This document shows positions 61,972 through 64,000 of a DNA stretch of 64,000 bases, in pieces. Each line of letters begins with the position of its first letter. Position 1 is the first letter of the stretch. Both the position numbers and the translations under genes were made by a program. The DNA comes from Desulfonatronum thiosulfatophilum (GTDB lineage Bacteria > Desulfobacterota > Desulfovibrionia > Desulfovibrionales > Desulfonatronaceae). The stretch is from positions 124,001 through 188,000 of the forward strand of contig NZ_FMXO01000007.1 in the NCBI RefSeq assembly GCF_900104215.1, read 5' to 3'. The notes beneath the pieces are model-generated. The model saw only the letters and a program-made list of their open reading frames with translations. It had not been told where the DNA came from and ran no database searches.

Positions 61972-63978
61972 TTATATGCCCGGAGCAATCGGCAAAGACA
62001 CGATAAAGCGACTACCTTGGCCGTGTTCAGATTCGACCCGGACAGTACCGTCAAGTCGCTCCATGACCTGGCGGACAATGGTCAATCCCAATCCTTCGCC
62101 TTCGCTACGTTTGGGATCAAGCCGGTGAAAGAGCTCGAAAATGTTTTTCTGGTGCCCTGCTTCGATCCCGATTCCGTTATCCTCCACGCAATACTCGCAG
62201 CGGATGTCCTGGACGTTGCCGTTGATTCGGATCACGCCGGGTCGGCCCGGATCCAGAAATTTCAAGGCGTTGCCCAGAAGATTCGAAAAAACCTGGGTGA
62301 CCTGTACCTCGTCGCCTCGGCACGGCGGCAGATCGCCCATAACGATGCCGACGCCGGAGTTCTCGATCTGAAACTCCATGGCCGCGATCACTCTGGCCAT
62401 GAGCTCGTTCATGTTCAGCGAGCTGATGTTCAGGGGGGCCCGGCCCGAGCGGGACAGCTTCAGAAGGCCTTTCAGCAGGGCGTCCATCTGGGAGGTGCTG
62501 GTCCGGATATAGTGCAGGGCATCTTTCATGTCCTGGAGCGGGGTGCGGACAGCGGCTTGGAGTTCCGCGTGGGAATCATGATCCCAGTCCAGGGCCTTGC
62601 CGAGATCCTCGACGGCAAATTCCAACTCTCTGCCGTAGCCGTCCACATTGACCAAAGGTGAACGCAGATCATGGGAAGCGACGTATACCAGTTGCTCCAG
62701 CTCCTTGTTCTTGGCTGAGACCATCTGCTGCATCCGCGTAATTTCGGTAATGTCCGTGGCAATGGTGGCGAAGCTGCCGATGCTCGGACAGACCGCGGAT
62801 ATGGAAAAATATTTGTCCATTGGGGCAAAATAGGTTTCGAACCTGTGCGGTTCTCCGGTCAAGGCCACCCGGCTGTATTCCTTCAGATAGGGAGGGGTTT
62901 GGGACTGGTATGCCTCGGTAGCCGGCTTCCCCTGGACGTCGTTCTTCGACAATCCCGTGATGCGGGTGAACGCTTCGTTGCAGTCGTTGATCAGATAGTT
63001 GACCGGTTCCCCCTGCTCGTTGAGCATCAGTTCATGCAGGACAACCACTTCGGTCATCGAGGAAAACAGGGCATACAGTTTTTCCTCGCTGACACGCAGC
63101 GCATTCAGGGCCCGCCGCGTCTCCTCTCCGGCCTGTTGGGCCTGCTTCTTGGCGAGTTCAGCCGCCCTGGCCTGTTCCTCGGCTTGCTCCTTGGCCAGGA
63201 TCAGAGCCTGTTCGGCTTGTTTCCGCTCGGTGATGTCGCGAAATTCGACGACCCGGACCATTTTGCCCTTGTATGGAATGTTCCGTGCTTCCAAGCGGAT
63301 GGGGTATTCTTCCTTGTTCTTGCGGATTCCGATCGCCTCATAGGGCTTTTCATACCCGGTGCGGATCTTGCCCATCACCATTTCACGGGTTTTTTCGGAG
63401 ATGAGCAGCAGGCCGTTCATCCCGATCAGTTCTTCCAGGGAGAAACCTGTTATTTCGGATAGCCCCTGGTTGCATTCCAGGATTACGCCCTGGTCATGGA
63501 TGGCGATGCCTCCGAAAGAGGCATTATGCAGGGCCTTGAAGCGGGCTTCGCTCTCCCGCAAATCCATTTCGATCCGTTTGCGGTTGGAAATGTCCGTGTA
63601 GAAGCCCTGGTAGGCAATGATCCTTCCGTTTCCGTCACGCACGGCCTGCGCGGTTCGGGAACACCAAAAAATCGTCCCATCCCGCCGACGCAATTGGAAT
63701 TCGTGATTAACCAATTCGCCGTACTCTTCCATCAGGCGCATGAATTCCAATCTGTCGGCGGGATTGACGTATTGCTGGCTGCCGATGTCCGTGACTGAAT
63801 CCATCAACTCTTGCGGGGAGTCGTACCCGAACATCCGGGCTGTCGCGGAATTAGCGGAGATGTAGCGACCTTCAGGCGTGGAGGTGAAGATGCTGATGGG
63901 AGCCGTTTTCAGGACTTCCCGGATGTTGATGCCTGGAGCAAACCCGCTGTCGTCAGTAAGGGGCGATGTTTGGGACAT
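61972..63978 (-). CDS. PAS-PAS-PAS sensor histidine kinase (Rcp1-partner type)
   Basis: 668 residues from the ATG at 63978. Three PAS domains (about 20-130, 140-255 and 300-405) are split by an Ala/Gln-rich coiled coil (about 255-295). His436 lies in VYVASHDLRSPLVNVDGY, the HisKA type of phytochrome-like kinases. The ATPase has NLLGNALKF, DNGIGIE and GEGLGLTI. No membrane segment is visible. The frame continues toward the window edge (a TTG at 63999), so the true start could lie outside. The next gene downstream, 51 bp on, is the Rcp1-like receiver. Confidence 0.85.
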   Translation of the reverse strand: MSQTSPLTDDSGFAPGINIREVLKTAPISIFTSTPEGRYISANSATARMFGYDSPQELMDSVTDIGSQQYVNPADRLEFMRLMEEYGELVNHEFQLRRRDGTIFWCSRTAQAVRDGNGRIIAYQGFYTDISNRKRIEMDLRESEARFKALHNASFGGIAIHDQGVILECNQGLSEITGFSLEELIGMNGLLLISEKTREMVMGKIRTGYEKPYEAIGIRKNKEEYPIRLEARNIPYKGKMVRVVEFRDITERKQAEQALILAKEQAEEQARAAELAKKQAQQAGEETRRALNALRVSEEKLYALFSSMTEVVVLHELMLNEQGEPVNYLINDCNEAFTRITGLSKNDVQGKPATEAYQSQTPPYLKEYSRVALTGEPHRFETYFAPMDKYFSISAVCPSIGSFATIATDITEITRMQQMVSAKNKELEQLVYVASHDLRSPLVNVDGYGRELEFAVEDLGKALDWDHDSHAELQAAVRTPLQDMKDALHYIRTSTSQMDALLKGLLKLSRSGRAPLNISSLNMNELMARVIAAMEFQIENSGVGIVMGDLPPCRGDEVQVTQVFSNLLGNALKFLDPGRPGVIRINGNVQDIRCEYCVEDNGIGIEAGHQKNIFELFHRLDPKRSEGEGLGLTIVRQVMERLDGTVRVESEHGQGSRFIVSLPIAPGI

Positions 63979-64000
63979 AACGATTTTATCAGCCTTCAAG

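Noticed and set aside
61597-62661. 354-codon plus-strand frame over the receiver and PAS kinase genes
   Set aside because: It spans two real genes and the gap between them; its product has no domain.

Overview
The window looks like a chromosomal segment of an anaerobic, Gram-negative deltaproteobacterium, most likely of the Desulfovibrionales type (a sulfate-reducer relative). This is inferred from several features together: moderately high GC, hydrogenase maturation genes hypAB, a two-gene SufC/SufB pair without SufS, SufD or SufU, futalosine-pathway menaquinone synthesis (mqnC), Na+-NQR subunits, MinCDE, a CIRCE-controlled hrcA-grpE-dnaK operon, and a great many PAS histidine kinases and c-di-GMP proteins. 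No phage, insertion sequence or CRISPR array was seen. Coding density is high and genes lie on both strands in short operons.

Layout. 0-4 kb: the end-truncated lytic transglycosylase slt, a HAD nucleotidase, a strong palindromic terminator, and hypB/hypA on the minus strand. 4.1-11.8 kb: a seven-gene plus-strand operon (CBS-ACT protein, livG, acyl-CoA ligase, livH, livM, livJ, livF) that joins ABC uptake to CoA activation. 12.2-16.0 kb: an HPt-REC-REC-GGDEF protein and rfbB/rfbD for dTDP-rhamnose. 16.2-20.1 kb: CIRCE, hrcA, grpE, dnaK and a terminator. 20.1-26.4 kb: an LppC-like lipoprotein, gatC, gatA, mnmA and mtaB. 26.4-31.1 kb: a small unknown gene, an isolated nqrE-nqrF pair, an M24 peptidase and mqnC. 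31.4-35.7 kb: small cofactor or stress proteins, a J-domain protein, and sufB/sufC. 35.8-42.3 kb: tRNA-Val and tRNA-Lys flank an EAL protein, a hybrid kinase and an HDOD protein. 42.4-52.3 kb: dsbD, a glycosyltransferase, a CXXCH-bearing sensor kinase, rdgB, a cell-wall amidase, and a rhodanese-ferritin/FAD oxidoreductase pair. 52.5-64 kb: four signalling proteins, a solute-binding protein, a class II photolyase and minCDE.

The least explained signal is a family of intergenic hexanucleotide satellites of the form G(A/C)AATC. They occur at six intergenic places between 16 and 59 kb. At three of these a second array in the opposite orientation lies close by, so the RNA or DNA could fold into a long stem. 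One such pair separates minC from minD, and another ends just before the ribosome binding site of rdgB. A second, REP-like family (short ATTCCGG...CCGGAAT palindromes) lies around 52.4 and 54.7 kb.

Common themes are envelope and cell-wall upkeep (slt, amidase, LppC, Min, rhamnose), redox and Fe-S handling (NQR, SufBC, DsbD, rhodanese-ferritin, mqnC), RNA modification (mnmA, mtaB, gatCA) and dense phosphorelay/c-di-GMP signalling.
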